Of a stretch of 64,000 nucleotides of DNA, positions 1-10,439 are shown one piece after another. The stretch is from the NCBI GenBank assembly GCA_003508835.1, contig PUFA01000007.1, positions 13,229,001 to 13,293,000 on the forward strand. The letters run 5' to 3'. The notes beneath the pieces were generated by a model, which did not search any database, was not told the DNA's origin, and saw nothing but the letters and a program-made list of their open reading frames with translations. Numbering within the stretch: position 1 is the stretch's first letter; each line of letters opens with the position of its first letter. The stretch is from Eonycteris spelaea. Lineage: Eukaryota; Chordata; Mammalia; Chiroptera; Pteropodidae. The position numbers were made by a program, and so were the translations under genes.

Positions 1-219
1 ACAGGCCAGCAGCTGCTGCTGTCTGTCCCTTTAGACTTTTCAAAATGTACGCTTTATATTCATACACACTTCAGTAAGAGCTGCCTTTGATGGTGCAGGG
101 GTAAACTGAGGAGCAGGAGATGTCTGCTCATCGTGGTGATACTCTGCCCCCTCACCTTGTTCTGTGATTTGTCCCCTGCTTGACTCTGACCTCCTCTGTC
201 CATGGGGCCCTGACCGAAG
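1..219 (+). other. NAT10: NAT10 intron, 3' part
   Basis: Intronic sequence upstream of the first NAT10 exon in the window. It ends in a pyrimidine-rich stretch and an AG at 218-219, which serves as the acceptor. No other gene is visible. Confidence 0.8.
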
Positions 220-293
220 GATGAAGCAGCAAAGGAGTTCCAGGAGAAACACAAGAAAGAAGTGGGGAAGCTGAAGGACATGGATCTCTCTCA
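220..293 (+). CDS. NAT10: NAT10 coding exon (third from last)
   Basis: This exon encodes part of the C-terminal region of NAT10, the RNA cytidine acetyltransferase that makes N4-acetylcytidine in 18S rRNA, in some tRNAs and reportedly in mRNA, mainly in the nucleolus. Reading from 220 gives DEAAKEFQEK, HKKEVGKLKD and MDLS plus two bases of a split Gln codon, a sequence I recognise from mammalian NAT10. The acceptor AG is at 218-219 and the donor GTAAGG starts at 294. The length is 74 nt, so the exon begins in phase 0 and leaves two bases, which the first base of the next exon completes. The segment is charged and helical, beyond the catalytic GNAT and helicase-like domains, which lie upstream of the window. 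Confidence 0.95.
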
Positions 294-1348
294 GTAAGGC
301 CCTCTCTGCTGCTCGTGGGAAGTGAAGGGAAGGCTCTGCCTCGTCTTCTCGGGCCGCAGAATCTGTCTGCAGGTCTCTTCAGCTCCATATCCTGGGTCCC
401 GAGTGCCCTGGAAGCTGTGTTTCCCGGGATCACTTTGGAAGCACTAATAACTGAAAACCTCCTAATTCATGATTTACGTGATTTTGGAGGGCTTGGTTTC
501 CGCAGATAAGCGCTGCCACATCGACTTTCTAATCGTGTTTCAAGGTCCCCAGGGTTCCTTGTCATGCCACATGTCCCTCAGGAAAGCGGGATGTTTGTTC
601 GATGAGCATCCAGTTTTGATGGCCACTTTTCTATATTTGGCTTTTGTACGTGCATTTGTTCGAAGAAAGGATTCTACTGCCAACAAATAATTCAACACAA
701 CTCCCTGCTTGCAGCCTCTGTTTCGAGGAGTCCTGGTCCCCTCTGAGCTTAGACTATAACGGCGTTGCCCGCCCTGTGGATTGATGGGAATGACAACTCC
801 AGAATTAGTGGCCTTCATGCCTCCCTGACCTGTCATTCCATAGCTGCCGGATCGTTACTGATGGTGGTTGTTGGACACGGGGGATGGGGTGGCCAGGAGG
901 TCTCTGGTCAGGGTTTTGAGCTCTGCCCTCAGCTTTGCAATGTCAAACTTTGACTCGCCAGGACTGCGAGATCCCAAGAGGTGGGGAGAGGCACAGTTCC
1001 AGGGCTTGTGGGGACATGTTTGGCAGTAGCGGCGACCAAGAAGGTAGTGGGTAGTGAGAGTTAGGTGCGCGAAGTCGGGCTGCCGCCTGCCATGAGGACT
1101 GCCCTGTCGCCAGTCCCTGCTGGCGAGCCTGGTGACCTCCTCGCTCCGGTGAAGTCCCCGTCCCGTGGAGCAGGTTCCCATCCCACGGCCCTACTGTGCG
1201 CCTGTCTCCCTGCAGCTCAAGCTGTGACACAGCTTGGCCGGCGTTCGTGGCCGGACATGTCTGATAAGAATGTTGTCACTAGCTTATTTTCTTTAAGCAG
1301 TCCCTTTTCTTTCAAGCAGGCTTTGATATTTTCCTTTTTTTTTTTTAG
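294..1348 (+). other. NAT10: NAT10 intron
   Basis: Intron between two NAT10 exons, GT at 294 and AG at 1347-1348, preceded by a T-rich tract of 12 bases. It carries several short open frames on both strands, none with a recognisable domain. I see nothing else in it. Confidence 0.85.
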
Positions 1349-1432
1349 ATACATAATTCGTGGGGATGACGAGGAGTGGAATGAGGTTTTAAACAAAGCT
1401 GGGCAGAATGCTTCGATCGTCAGTCTGAAAAG
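1349..1432 (+). CDS. NAT10: NAT10 coding exon (penultimate)
   Basis: The first base completes the Gln codon split across the upstream intron. The exon then reads YIIRGDDEEW, NEVLNKAGQN and ASIVSLK, followed by two bases of a split Ser codon. This YIIRGDDEEWNEVLNKAG block is a hallmark of the vertebrate NAT10 C-terminus. The acceptor follows a long T tract (AG at 1347-1348) and the donor GTGAGG starts at 1433. The length of 84 nt is a multiple of three, consistent with the phases on both sides. No defect is seen in this exon. Confidence 0.96.
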
Positions 1433-1886
1433 GTGAGGGCCTGACATCTGATAGGAGAGGCTCTCTGGTCTCTGCGCCTCTTAGTAACTTTCGCTTGGAA
1501 ATAGGAGGGTGGAACCAAAATTTTGAGAGAAAAGTCAGAATTCTTTCTTTTGAGCATCACTATTTTTGTAGCACGTTTCCGTATGTCAGGCCTGAGTCTC
1601 AGCATTGCTCGTGTTTCCCAGGCATACAGGGGATGGGCTTGAGGGGACAGTCCCAGAGCTGCCGGTGGCAGAGCACTTCCCGGGCGTTAACGCAGTGTCC
1701 GGTCCCCTTCAGAACAGCGCCAGGTGGCTCTTTTGTTACCGTCACTGCTTTAAAGCTGCAGTGACCAAGGCTCGAACGTGTTGAGCAACTTACCAAGAAG
1801 CGCAGAGCCGGTACGGGCCGAACCAGAATCGGGACCAGGTTTGTCCACTGCAGTAGTTACGCCTGCTCTGCTCTCCTTCCCCTAAG

Positions 1887-2340
1887 CTAGCGGTCCTCAA
1901 GGTTTGGGGTCTCAGAGTTCCTTTATACTGTAAAAGTGATTGCGGGATTCCAAGGAGCTTTCATTTATGTAGGTTGTATCCATGTTTTCCACAGTAGAAG
2001 CTAAATACTGAGACATTTTTAAAAATTCGCTTATTCAGAATTAATGAATGGATTCATGGGGTTTTTTAAAATCCTTTTTCATAAAAATTTCAGTAAGAAA
2101 AATGTCATGTTTTGTATTTATAGTTTCATAAATCTCTAATATCTGGCTTAAGAGAAAGCAGCGGGATTCTACATTCAATTTTGTGCTATCACACATCTTG
2201 TAGCCTCTGAAAAACTGAATAGTTGTGAGAAATGGAGTGAAAAAGGTGACTAATGTATCATTACGGAAATAGTTTTGACCTTGGGGACCACCTGGAAGGG
2301 TCTTGGGCAACCTGGGAGTCCCTGGACCACCCAAAACCTT
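1887..2340 (+). repeat. Fossil hAT-like DNA transposon, copy 1
   Basis: Begins GCGGTCCTCAAGGTTTGG and ends near CTGGACCACCCAAAACC. These are imperfect inverted ends of the kind seen in old mammalian hAT-Charlie derivatives. Internal landmarks are a stretch meaning 'fails to 5' TTATACTGTAAAAGTG', 'GGAGCTTTCATTTATGTAGG' and 'TAGCCTCTGAAAAACTG'. The same landmarks recur in order at 31118-31468. No coding capacity remains. I do not name the subfamily. Confidence 0.6.
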
Positions 2341-3551
2341 TGCTCCAAGCAGCTTCTCTGCAGAGAGCCGCGTTTGTAGAGAACCACGATTCCGGGGCTG
2401 GAACCTTCATTGGAGTTTTTTGGGGGAGAGAATGAGGCCTCTGCCCTGGGCCTCTGGGGGTGAGGCTTCCACAGCTGCTTTGGGGGTTGGTGAGGAGGGC
2501 GAGGTCTTGGCAGGGTCACCCGCAGGGCGAGGTCAGTTACTGACAGGGTCACCTGCAGGGTTTATTTTGGGAACATTTGGAAAGGGGACATCTTCCGACT
2601 CTAGGAACTGTCGATCCCAGAAATCAGATAGGCTCTGCTGCAGCCTCCATGCGTCACTGGTATCCAGAAGGTCCCAGCATCCGTGCCGGCCTCGTTTCCC
2701 AGGTGCTCTGGGACGTGGCATGGAAGCCCACGGTCCGTGTGTCCTGATTTCTGTTTGCACAGTATAGCAGACGTGGCACAGGGCCCGTGATGGCTGTGGC
2801 CTTTGGTGTGCCTGACACAAAAGGCCAGCGAACATGCTCGGTGTGGAGACAGCCCCGTTCCACACTTACAGCTTGGCCTTTCCTGAGGTTTGTTTGGCTG
2901 TCGCTGCCAGAGAGGGGCCTCCTGAACTGACCATCCTGTGTGGTAGCTCGTGTGCTTGAGGGCTCTGAGCTCATGTGAAGTTTCTACCTTCGGAGGTAAA
3001 AACACTGATGTCATGTATTCTTTGAGGCCTCGCTTTCTTTTTTTTTTTCCCCTCCCCAAGTGGTCACTTTATTCAGATGATATTAATGGATATTAATGTT
3101 CCCTGGACAGAACTGTTCATTCTCTCCTCATAGGAGGTGTTTGTTCTCAGGGCAAAATGCCACTGCAAGGAATCTTTAACATATAAGACAGAAAGAAGGT
3201 GGCCGTAAACTGAGTGATTCCCATGCTAATTATCAGTGAGGAAGCCACTGGCCCACTGAAATGTGGAACCTGAGTTGATTCCTTTGGGCTTTCTTCTTGT
3301 TTAGGAAAAATAAAATAATAATAATATATCAGAAAGTATTGTTGGGTTTGCCTGGGAGTCTCATGCTTTATCTTAAGGACTGTCCTCAGGGCCACTGGGA
3401 TAACATGTCTGGTTTCCAGGGTGATTCTGAGTGGTTAGTGACAGGAGGACTCTTCCTTGTGATGCCTTAGTTTTTTCCTGAGGTCTTGGAAGAGGGGAGT
3501 GTACAGGAGACTGAAGAGAATTAAGACTCAGCTGTTGAGATGTGGATTTGT

Positions 3552-3660
3552 TCCTCTACAGGCTGAGCTCAGTCAGGACACGAACTGGGTCACTGTGGTG
3601 TGTCCCCAGCCCCCAGCACAATGCCTGGCATTCTGATAGGCTTTCAGAGAACATTTATGT
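3552..3660 (+). repeat. L2 3'-end fragment
   Basis: The text CCCAGCCCCCAGCACAATG, then CCTGGCATTCTGATAGG and AGAACATTTATGTCTG, follows the L2 LINE 3' end ('ccccagcgcctagaacagtgcctggcacatag...'). Plus orientation, heavily diverged. Confidence 0.55.
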
Positions 3661-3778
3661 CTGACCGGGCATTCTTACATTATATCAGATTGTGGAAACT
3701 TTTTCAGGCAAATCAAAGCAGTCTGAAATGTTAAATCTGTGCATATTTTATTTTTTTTTTACTGCTTTTTTTTTTCAG

Positions 3779-3889
3779 TGACAAGAAAAGGAAATCAGAA
3801 GCCAAACAAGACCCAAACAGAACAAGAAGTTGAAGAAAAACAGAGATATGAAGAACAAAAAAGATATGAAACTGAAGCGGAAGAAATAG
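3779..3889 (+). CDS. NAT10: NAT10 last coding exon, frameshifted as sequenced
   Basis: The first base completes the split Ser codon; then DKKRKSEAKQDP follows in frame, matching the lysine-rich nuclear/nucleolar targeting tail of NAT10. After Pro (3813-3815) the sequenced frame runs N-R-T-R-S and stops at TGA 3831-3833. Moving one base, from the A run at 3815-3817, opens a frame reading KQNKKLKK, NRDMKNKKDM, KLKRKK and a TAG at 3887-3889, which is the family's expected C-terminus. One A therefore appears to be missing. The span given is the intended coding exon up to TAG. As literally sequenced, coding ends at 3833 and about 20 basic residues are lost. Either an assembly error or a real truncation could explain this; I favour error because two ABTB2 exons show the same kind of loss. 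Confidence 0.88.
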
Positions 3890-4620
3890 CGAGGAGAAAC
3901 TTGGGCATCAGCGGCTGACTCGTAAGGAGATACCCTGACTTTCTGAACTGCTTCTGGCTGCACTGGGCAGCGGCCCGCACCATTGAAAGCAACAGGAGCC
4001 CCCATGAGACCCGGGCTGGCCAGGATTCATTCCGATCTGAGGCTGACTTAAAGCAAAGTCACTTCTGAATGCGTCTGCTTAGAACTCGATGGAGGGGCAA
4101 AGCTGCAGCACTGCCGAGCTCCGTCTCTCCTCCCCCGGCCTCGGGCCTTCCTTTCCCTAAGTTCATAGTTTGCTTTGGCTCCAGCCTTTTTGGTTCCTTC
4201 ATACATGTGTAGAAGCCACACTGACGCTTGTCTCTTCTCAGGTGTTAAGTACACAGCTTTCTGGTGATGTTCAGGCGGCTGCTGCTGGAGCCCTGGGCCC
4301 CTTGTCACAGACTTGTCCAGACTCTCTGAGGCCTGGAGCAGCAGGAGCCCTGGTCCCACCCGGCGGCCATGGCAGCCCACTGTCACTTGCACTGGGATTG
4401 GACTGCCACACACCATTCCACTCCTGGCCTCAGCAGGCCTGCTGTCCCAGTGTCCTGGAAAACCCTGAGCTCTTCATTTAGGAAGATATGACATTGGAGT
4501 CCCCAAAACTTCTTTCATACATTTGGGACAGAATGTTGGGAAAGACCTTTTCTAGCAGGGGTGAGGAAGGATAGAGGATCTATTTCATCTATTTTTAATA
4601 AATAACATCCTAGAAAGACG
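3890..4620 (+). other. NAT10: NAT10 3' UTR
   Basis: About 730 nt from the expected TAG to just past the first AATAAA. The length is close to what I remember for the human NAT10 3' UTR. There is no second exon-like open frame. The exact cleavage site is not determined. Confidence 0.7.
4597..4602 (+). terminator. NAT10: NAT10 poly(A) signal AATAAA
   Basis: Canonical hexamer on the sense strand, the first one downstream of the NAT10 stop codon, within TTTTTAATAAATAACATCC. Cleavage would be expected about 10-30 nt later. Confidence 0.7.
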
Positions 4621-5734
4621 AACTGCCTGTGGTACTCACTGATTCCACAGGTGAACTGCATCTTGCCCTGTTTCTTCTGACGGATATTGGCTGCCAGGTA
4701 GGCTTTGGAGGTGTTGGAATCGAGACTGAGGTTGGCAGTATGGCCAAGGTTTACGAACGCAGGTTCCTGTGCAAGTGGCCGGCACTGGCCGGTGCTCACT
4801 GTGGTCATTCAGAGGGACTTGGTGTGGTGCCTGGAAGCCAGCTAGCTGCGCCTCTTACCCTCCCCCCCCCCGGCTCCTGCTGGGTGGTTTGGCCCCTTGC
4901 ATCTGTTGGGAACAGAAATTTTGTGGTGGCTTCACCCTTACTGTAGTTTGTTCGTTTGATGGTATCTACTTTATGATCCCAAATCTGATACCATGTTGTT
5001 AGAACCTTGACCTTGAAGGTCCTCTGCTGGTTTCTGTAGGACTGTTCCTTATCCGTGTCACCAAGCTCAGGGTGGAGGTCAGCTTGGTCGCACTGTTGTC
5101 CCTGCTGCAGCCTGTGGGTCGTTGGCAACCCCTCGCGCTCCCTGGCTGCATCAGCCTTCAGCTTCTACTCTCATTCTTATTATTTTCCTCTGAGAAATTC
5201 ATGTAGTGGCCTTGGTTTCTGATCTTCCTTTTTTTTTTTTTCTTTTGTTTGGTAGACGTTAGAAGGACTGGCCTTAGTTCAAGTGGGTCCTTTCCTCAGC
5301 CCTGATATGTAACCAGGTTCCTAGCAGTCTAATGCACTGACAAGGAAGGAAAGGGGAGCTTCTGGACTCAAGAGGGACTCGGCCACGGAGAGAGGAGCAG
5401 ACTCTGTCCCCTGCATCTGTCTGCCTAGGTGTAGGAGCCTTCTGTCTCCTGACTCTGCAACTTCCTGCCCGAAGATCCCCTGTGAGGTCTGCAGGAAAGT
5501 TTGCTGAGAGGGGGGATGAAAATAATTTCTGATCCATTCTTCCTGAGCCTACCTTTCAATGGGGATCTTAGAGTGGCCAAACAAGTCAGGATCACAAATG
5601 GGCAGAACTGGGTGGTATCCTAAAACTCTTCAGCCACGTAGTCCCCCAGGTGTGGGGGCCCAGCTAGCCAAGCCTTTGACTGCATCTGTAGCCCCAAGGT
5701 CTGCCCTCTGCTCTGCTCCAAGGCGCAGGGAGAG

Positions 5735-5945
5735 GTGGTCTGAAACCAGACTGCCTGGCCTAACATTGGCTCTGCCCGGACCCTCACTGTGACCTTGGGT
5801 ACACCACTTACCTCTCCTTAACGTCCAGGGCCACATCAGTAACATGTGAGTGGTAATGACAGCACCCTCCTCAGGGCCGTGGTGAGGGGTGAATGGAGTG
5901 AAACGGGAATCGCCAAGAACACAGTCCAGACAGCAAATGCTCACA
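5735..5945 (+). repeat. MIR SINE
   Basis: Shows the MIR order: TTGGCTCTGCCCGGACC, then TGTGACCTTGGGTACACC, ACTTACCTCTCC and AGCACCCTCCTCAGGGC with GGTGAGGGGTGAATGGAGTG. Plus orientation, diverged. Confidence 0.6.
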
Positions 5946-6077
5946 AAGTCTCTGAGCTCTGTGGTGCGTCAGAACGTGACCAGGGGAGCTGCAGTTAGTT
6001 ACCTGCCAGTGCCGACTTGCTGAATAAGGACCAGCTTTGTTCCAAAAACCACAATCTAAGCTGGAAGAATCCCACTT

Positions 6078-6114
6078 GAGCATGCGCTCAAAAAGGAGCA
6101 TGCACTCAAAAAAG
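6078..6114. repeat. 18-19 bp tandem duplication
   Basis: Two adjacent units, GAGCATGCGCTCAAAAAG and GAGCATGCACTCAAAAAAG, differ by one substitution and one A. Each contains the palindrome GCATGC. Confidence 0.85.
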
Positions 6115-8324
6115 AAGCCAAGCGAACATCTTGCCTACTGTGTACAGTCCTGGCCTTTTCATTTGCAAAGTGCATGTTCTTAAACAGGTCTCTGCACTTT
6201 GTGATTGTGATCTTGGGTTCTCCTCCAAACCTGAAAGAGCTCGCCTCCCCCAGACCTCACCATCTGGCCCCCAGACAGAGTGACATCTGTAAAGCTCGGC
6301 TGTCTCAGGAAATCTCACTTGCGAAATGAATTCAGCGAGGCTGCTGTGAATGCTGTCACCAGGACAGGGAAGGGGCTGAAGGAGCCTGAACAAAGAAGAT
6401 TCCTAAATGGTCCCCATTCCCCAAGCCGGGAGGGGCTAATGCTGGCCTCTTTGGTGCTTCCATTGCTCATCTGGCCCTGCAGTCCCAGAGGACTCCCGAG
6501 TGACCAGGGGATGACACAAAGGGGGCTGTCGAAGCTGGGGGAGGGGAGGAAATAAGTGACCGTCACCTTGGAAAAATGTACTCATTATCTGAGGCCATTA
6601 CCCAGCCGCCAGCCTGCAGGCTTGGAGGAGGGGGTGGGGCTGGCGTCCTTTCAGGCCTGAATAGGCGTTCAGACGTCCGACTGGGAAGGGGGCGCCCTGG
6701 ATTCTAGAAACAATTGGTTAAAGTTGAAATGTGCATCCCGTAAAGGGGTGGGGGAGGCAAAAACAGGGAGGCTTGAGGCGGTCACTTGGCACTTTAGGTG
6801 GTTTGTGGAGAAAGCGCTGATGCTCCTGGCATCAGCTGGTATCAGGTAACCAGCAGAGACAGGAAAAGGGAGGTGGCAGGAGGAGGAATGCAAGGGGCCA
6901 GGACCCCATGTGGAGGAAGGCAGTCTCAGCGTTAGCCTCTGGTGCCCAGTTCACACTGGGGCACCCTCCCATCTGGATGGGGTTTCCTTCGGAGACGAGG
7001 TCCAGGCTCCAGCGCGTAAGCTCCAGCTTACTAACAGCGGACCCCTGGAGTAGAATGGAATCCCTCCAGCGGAGAGCTGATGCTTTCAGCCCCTTGTTTC
7101 CCAGAGACTCGTGCTGAGAAGTTCCCTTTCTTCCTCCCAAGCCTGCTTTTGGCTGCTAATAGCCCGAAGCTGGCAGCTGGAGAACTGGACCCCCATGCTC
7201 CAGAGCAGTGGCCCTGGAGAGGAGGCCTGGCTGCCAGGAGGAGGTAAGGTGACCACCCCTTTTTCCATTATAGTTCTCCTGGCCCCTTGGAAGAATGCTT
7301 TATTTTTTTTCCTAATTATTTAAGTGCTTGCTTAACAGTGTATGCCTGCTATGCATGTAGCAGGCCCAAAGGGGTCCCCCATCTCTACCTTTTACCTGCT
7401 TCCCTTAACTTTCTGCGCACCTCCGCCTCCCCTCCCAGAAAAGGAAATGGCGGAGCCCCATCCGGAGCCAGCTTGCACTAGATCTTGCCTTTTAGGTCGG
7501 GTAATTCACTGAGGCACGTCTGAAGGGCTGGGGGTACTTGTGGGGAGGGTGGACACAGACCCCTGAAGGGCTGCCCCTGTAGATGGCAAGGCTGGGGAAG
7601 GATAACCACCTCGACCTCTCAGGAGGGCCTTGGCCGGGAGGGTGGAGCAGCAGGGCATGCCTCCTCCCTGTGGCCCCCAGAGGGCGCTGTGGGTCCATCA
7701 GGGCCCTTTCCCCACCTCCGCCGGAGTCCTAGGCTGGGCCTCCAGCTGCCCCACCTGGGCCGCACCTGGCAAAGCTGGGTAACGGGACTTTCCCTGTACC
7801 AACTCCATGGGATCTTCATATTGTCTCCCAGCGTTTGAGTCCTGATCTGTCAGTCACTGAACTACAGCCACCCCAGTCAGTATTCCCAGTAACATTAGCA
7901 ATTTCTTATCCTGGCCCAGGCAGGAACCCCTGGACCCTGCACCTAAAACAAACTATAACTGGGTCTGAAAAACCCTTGGGCCTGAGTCACCGTCTCACTG
8001 TCCTCCCTCCATTACCAGGTGGCGCAGCCAGCTTGGGCTTAGCAGGCCCTGGAGGCAGCAGCTAAGGAGGGACAGGTGCCCCATCATCAGGCCAGAGCTG
8101 GGAGAAGGCCCCTCCACCTCACTGGGCCACACAGGTCTGGCCTATGCAAGCGTTTGTAGACAACTTAAGATGACCCCAACAACAGCTCCCACATCAGGGC
8201 TTTGGGGAGGGGGAGGGGGTTCGTGGGTTCAGGGAAGGTCAGAAAAGCTCCTGGCAGCTGTCTTACTCCTGTCATCGGGCTCCAGTCCCTCCACGCAGAT
8301 ACCTCTGTTCAGCGCAGTAGCACA

Positions 8325-8465
8325 CAGGTGCTTAACAAATGGGAAATACTTTATGTTATCAGCTACTTCATTTAGCAGAAGAAGAAAACTAAGGCCCAGC
8401 AAGGGAAGGAGTTGCTCCCTGGCACTCGGTTGGCGTGGGTCGAATCCAGGCTCAGGTCCTGGGTG
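8325..8465 (-). repeat. MIR SINE, partial
   Basis: Reverse-oriented MIR text: AGAAAACTAAGGCCCAGC, AAGGGAAGGAGTTGCTCCC, TCGAATCCAGGCTCAGG. It lies just downstream of the ABTB2 3' end. Confidence 0.55.
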
Positions 8466-8624
8466 AGGTGAGTGGGGAATGGCCACTTTTGGCGGGGAGT
8501 CCTTTCTCTCTGGGACAGGAGCCCTGTGAAACTGGGGAATCAGCTCTGGGTTCTCTTCCTGGTCCTAAATGGGCTCTCCCAGCTCTGAACTCCGAGCAAC
8601 CCTCTACCAGGAATAGCAAGCCAA

Positions 8625-10051
8625 GGTAATCGTTAATGAGTGTTTATTGTTAATAAAACCATAGTACATTTACAATAAGTGACAACATCAATGTATAGTT
8701 ACAGTATCATACAATATTACAGCAATAAAATAACGCCTATTCCTTTGTACATCCAGCTCAAGCAGCTAGTTGAAAATATTTTCCAGAATTGCAAGTCCCC
8801 GGGGGCTTTTCAGGGTGACTAAAGTGACACTGCCTGAAGTGTCCGGAGCTTTTGGTGAATAAATAGTTTCTAAGGTGAGGCCAGACAGCTGAAGAAGGCT
8901 ATGCCCCAGAGCAGGCTGTCCAGAATGCTCCCCCAGTGTCTGGTCCATAAATATAAGTGTCCAGGCCTGACGCTGCATCTCCAGCCCAGGAGAGCCTACA
9001 GATGTCAAGGCAGGTGGGAGAGGGGAGGCAGAAGGTCCTTTTCTCCCGGCCCTTCCCTTCCACCAATGCCCCATCCCTCAGCTCCCTCAGACCCGCAGTT
9101 CCCAGTGAGAAGTGTGGGCCCCACTCCCTGGTCAGAATTAAAGAAAAGACTCTTCCACTTGAGAGATTTGACCAGAGGAGACGTTTAAGGTTCTGCTTAC
9201 TGAACCCACAGAGGCAGCCTACCTCTATGCCTGGGGTTTCAGAATCAACCCCTTTACGTTAGCCCCTACAACCAGCAACAACAAAGCTGAGGCCACCAGG
9301 CTCCTCCACGTGCCCCCTGGCACCTGTTGCTCAGCCTGAACGCTCTGAAGGCGTCAGCTGGAGGACATCCTTCTACCACTAACTGAGCAAGCTGGCGGTC
9401 CCCAAGGGAGGCCCTCTAGGTTCAGACACCAAAGTGACCCTCTGTGCAGGGATCCCCAGGCCCACATCAGGCCCTTCAAAGGCATGGCCTTGAGGAATAA
9501 GTTTAGGAATTTGGGCAGCCTTCCCAACATGACGGAGAGGAAAAAGACTAGCTTTTGAATGAAATGGCCAGGGGCCCAGAGTCTACATTCTATACATTCA
9601 TAAGGATGCCCAGGAGTCCCAGTTGGGACAGTCTGAGCTCACTGAGGGCCAGGGAGTGGGGATGGTTAGAGACGAGGTGTATCTGTGAGCTGCTGACCTC
9701 CAGGACAGAAGGGGCATACAGGGGTGAGTACACAGCAGCCCTCAAGGTGCAAACGGGTTGAGGGTGGGGCTGCCCAGTGACAGGTGGGCTCAGGGCACAG
9801 CTGCCCGCCCGAGGACAGAGCGACACCAGAGGATGATTGTGGGAGGAGGGGAAACAGCCCTGTCCGCCTGGCTCCAGGAGACCTACAACCAGCCCCTGCC
9901 CAGCAGGGCCCTGGTACGGCCATAGGCCCTGCTACACACTGGTCCAGATGTCCTCAGGAACACCTGCTCGCAGCCCTTCCCACCCCTGCGATGTCTGGAG
10001 CTCTGGCCCAGAGGGGGCTGGGTGTGCCCTCCAGCTGCGCCCGCAGCTGCC
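8625..10051 (-). other. ABTB2: ABTB2 3' UTR
   Basis: About 1.4 kb on the minus strand between the ABTB2 stop codon (10052-10054) and the region just past the poly(A) signal at 8643-8648. No intron or open frame of note. The last several hundred bases of the transcript are AT-rich near 8640-8730. The cleavage point is approximate. Confidence 0.7.
8643..8648 (-). terminator. ABTB2: ABTB2 poly(A) signal AATAAA
   Basis: Plus-strand TTTATT, read as AATAAA on the sense strand of ABTB2. It is the only good candidate in the AT-rich block after the stop codon. AATAAA copies at about 8653 and 8724 lie on the opposite strand and would not serve this gene. Confidence 0.65.
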
Positions 10052-10249
10052 TCACACCCGGGAGGTGATGTAAACAGAGTGCACGCGCTCGGCCAGGGTG
10101 CTCTGCAGGTGTTGCAGCGGGTCCAGGCCCTGTACTTTGCTGCTGCGGCCATAGATGAGCTGGCGGAAGGAGTCCTGCTCGAGCAGGGCCTTCATGTGCT
10201 TGAGGAAGAAGCCCTCGCAGAACAGGGCCAGTTCTGGGGCATTATGGAT
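10052..10249 (-). CDS. ABTB2: ABTB2 exon 17, C-terminus and stop
   Basis: Last coding exon of ABTB2, an ankyrin and BTB/POZ protein thought to act as a CUL3-type adaptor or scaffold. On the minus strand it reads IHNAPELALF, CEGFFLKHMK, ALLEQDSFRQ, LIYGRSSKVQ, GLDPLQHLQS, TLAERVHSVY, ITSRV and stop (TGA, plus-strand TCA at 10052-10054). That is 65 residues, about 961-1025. The acceptor is CCCCCACAG with AG at plus-strand 10250-10251. The IHNAPEL...F start continues from the NTYKYAK end of exon 16, the usual helix-rich BACK-like segment after a BTB domain. The frame is intact and 198 nt is exactly 66 codons. The ending HSVYITSRV is characteristic of ABTB2. Confidence 0.97.
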   Translation of the reverse strand: MHNAPELALFCEGFFLKHMKALLEQDSFRQLIYGRSSKVQGLDPLQHLQSTLAERVHSVYITSRV

Positions 10250-10439
10250 CTGTGGGGGCAGGGAGAAGAGGTGAGACCCACAGCCCCAGATAGGACTTAC
10301 AGGGCAAGGCCCTGCTTAAGCCTCGGCCTGGGGGAAGGCAAGGGGGACAGCATGTTGAGTGGCAGTCATCCCATTGCTTTGGAAGGTCTCTTACTAAGGG
10401 CAGGGGCAAGGACGGTCCACCACTGGGTGTCCGGCATCT

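Larger units (their letters stand above)
1433..3778 (+). other. NAT10: NAT10 last intron
   Basis: Intron of about 2.3 kb, GTGAGG at 1433 and a long T-rich tract with CAG at 3776-3778. It holds a decayed hAT-like element at 1887-2340 and an L2-like 3' end near 3552-3660. The rest shows no exon, RNA gene or clear repeat. Confidence 0.85.
4621..8624. other. Convergent intergenic region NAT10/ABTB2
   Basis: About 4 kb separates the two 3' ends. It holds a MIR-like SINE at 5735-5945 and a small 18-19 bp tandem duplication at 6078-6114. There are C- or T-rich runs near 4861 and 5229, and an unexplained minus-strand open stretch at 4515-4808 that overlaps the NAT10 UTR edge. I see no promoter, CpG island or RNA gene. 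Confidence 0.6.

Noticed and set aside
8652..8730. Plus-strand AATAAA hexamers as NAT10 poly(A) signals
   Set aside because: They are about 4 kb beyond the first AATAAA at 4597 and lie inside the ABTB2 3' UTR; the closer signal fits the expected UTR length.
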